The notes under the pieces were generated by a model. It made no database searches, was not told the origin of the DNA, and saw only the letters and a program-made list of their open reading frames with translations. Positions 4,952-5,866 of a DNA stretch of 5,866 bases are shown here, one piece after another. The stretch's first letter is position 1; every line of letters starts with the position of its first letter. Source of the DNA: JBAXGE01 sp044344145 (GTDB lineage Bacteria; Planctomycetota; Phycisphaerae; WQYP01); assembly GCA_044344145.1 (NCBI GenBank), contig JBIJDM010000191.1:1-5866 (forward strand), given 5' to 3'. A program made the translations under genes and the position numbers.

Positions 4952-5866
4952 ATGTTACGCTGGATCATACAATGGACGATGGTGGTATTGGTGGGTGGGT
5001 TTACGCTGGTGGCCGGGGCGCGGAACGTGGATTTATCCACGGTGCCGGAGCGGAACACCGTGCAGCTCACGATTTATAACTCGGAAGATTTGACACTGGT
5101 GCGCGAGACGCGGGTGGTGACCTTTAAGAAGGGGAACAACCCGCTGCAATTCTCGTGGGCCAATACGTTGATTGATTCCAGCAGTGTGGAGTTGAAGTTC
5201 CTGACCTCCGCAGACAAGCTGGAAGTATTGGATACGACGTTTCCGCACGACAAGCCGCAGATGTTGTATTGGAACGTGAAGAGCGATTTTGATGGGGCGG
5301 CGACGATCCAGATCACCTACTTTACCAGCGGGATCACCTGGAGCGCGGATTATACGCTGATCACGGACGCGGAAGAAAAGACGGCGGGGCTGGAAGGCTT
5401 TATCCGCGTGTACAACAACAGCGGGGAAGAGTATGAAGACGCCCAGGTACGGCTGGTGGTGGGGAAGGTGAATCTGGTGGAGAAGATTGCGCAGTTGGCG
5501 CGGGTGCCGATGAATGAAGTGGCGAATATGCCCGCAGCGCCGCGCGTGATGTATCGGAAGTCGGCGATGCGCGGGGCGATTACCAATGGCGAAGTGGCGT
5601 TGGAAGAATCCGCCAAGGATATCAGCCGGGAAAAGCAGGTGGTAAAAGAGGGGTTGTCGGAATACTTCATCTTTGCCATCGAGGGCACGGAAACGATTAA
5701 GAATGGTTGGAGCAAGCGGATGCGGTCATCGGAAGCGGCCAGCGTGCCCTTCAAGATTCAGTACCGCTATCGGCCCAATGAATACGGCGAACAGTTGGTG
5801 CGGATGTATCTGTTGACCAATGATGTGCCGTCGAAGCTGGGCACCAGTCCGCTGCCAGATGGGGTG
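4952..5866 (+). CDS. Exported DUF4139-like protein, second of a tandem pair, partial at right edge
   Basis: The first 305 codons are present with no stop; the gene continues past the window. The ATG at 4952 has AAAGGA (4939-4944) 7 bases upstream. MLRWIIQWTMVVLVGGFTLV is a signal peptide, with likely cleavage after AGA (residue 23). The mature part has VQLTIYNSEDLTLVRE (37-52), FSWANTLID (67-75), ITYFTSGITWSADYTLITD (121-139) and FIRVYNNSGEEYEDAQVRLVVG (150-171), the classic DUF4139 pattern of a Trp-containing strand followed by NxSGExxxxA. Near the edge comes LGTSPLPDG (296-304). FSWANTxID and LGxSPLP are shared with the preceding protein, pointing to an old tandem duplication. A longer, charged middle part (172-262, ending before VPFKIQYRYRP) distinguishes it. 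Molecular function is unknown. Confidence 0.88.
   Translation, partial: MLRWIIQWTMVVLVGGFTLVAGARNVDLSTVPERNTVQLTIYNSEDLTLVRETRVVTFKKGNNPLQFSWANTLIDSSSVELKFLTSADKLEVLDTTFPHDKPQMLYWNVKSDFDGAATIQITYFTSGITWSADYTLITDAEEKTAGLEGFIRVYNNSGEEYEDAQVRLVVGKVNLVEKIAQLARVPMNEVANMPAAPRVMYRKSAMRGAITNGEVALEESAKDISREKQVVKEGLSEYFIFAIEGTETIKNGWSKRMRSSEAASVPFKIQYRYRPNEYGEQLVRMYLLTNDVPSKLGTSPLPDGV

Overview
The window is GC-rich bacterial DNA with compact genes. It probably comes from the Planctomycetota/Verrucomicrobiota/Lentisphaerota (PVC) group. That placement is tentative. It rests on secreted DUF4139-type proteins, an amino-acid-permease-like transporter fused to a stress-protein domain behind a ydaO-type riboswitch, and intergenic 'CACGGAA' and 'AATTACG' short repeats of a kind I associate with those genomes. 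No rRNA, tRNA, CRISPR array, insertion sequence or phage gene was seen.

Left part (1-660, minus strand): the start of a hipBA-type toxin-antitoxin operon. A 78-residue Xre/HipB-like antitoxin overlaps by 4 bases (ATGA) a gene encoding a HipA N-terminal domain, which runs off the left edge. Upstream lies a consensus promoter (TTGACA, 16 bases, TATAAT). It is flanked almost symmetrically by two copies of a 20-base palindrome (core CCCGNNCGGG), with a third copy further upstream. These are the likely HipB autoregulation operators. The stretch 481-818 has no gene; it holds these sites, a 32-base palindrome and a probable terminator.

Middle part (771-3352, minus strand): one transcription unit. 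A TTGACT/TAATCT promoter leads directly into a clear ydaO/yuaA (cyclic di-AMP) riboswitch. After about 100 bases of leader comes a 732-residue membrane transporter, followed by a terminator-like hairpin. The transporter has APC/KUP architecture. A KUP-like GDxGTS motif and three acidic residues placed as in K+ transporters of the KUP/KimA type fit the riboswitch: c-di-AMP would shut off K+ (or amino acid/osmolyte) uptake. Two additions stand out, a charged coiled-coil-like insert in a periplasmic loop and a C-terminal UspA-like domain.

Right part (3353-5866, plus strand): a divergent intergenic region with short repeats, then two tandem genes for exported DUF4139-like proteins. They share motifs (FSWANTxID, LGxSPLP) and so look like diverged paralogues. 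Each has a signal peptide and a good ribosome binding site. The second gene is cut by the right edge. I could not find a convincing promoter for the pair in 3441-3641.
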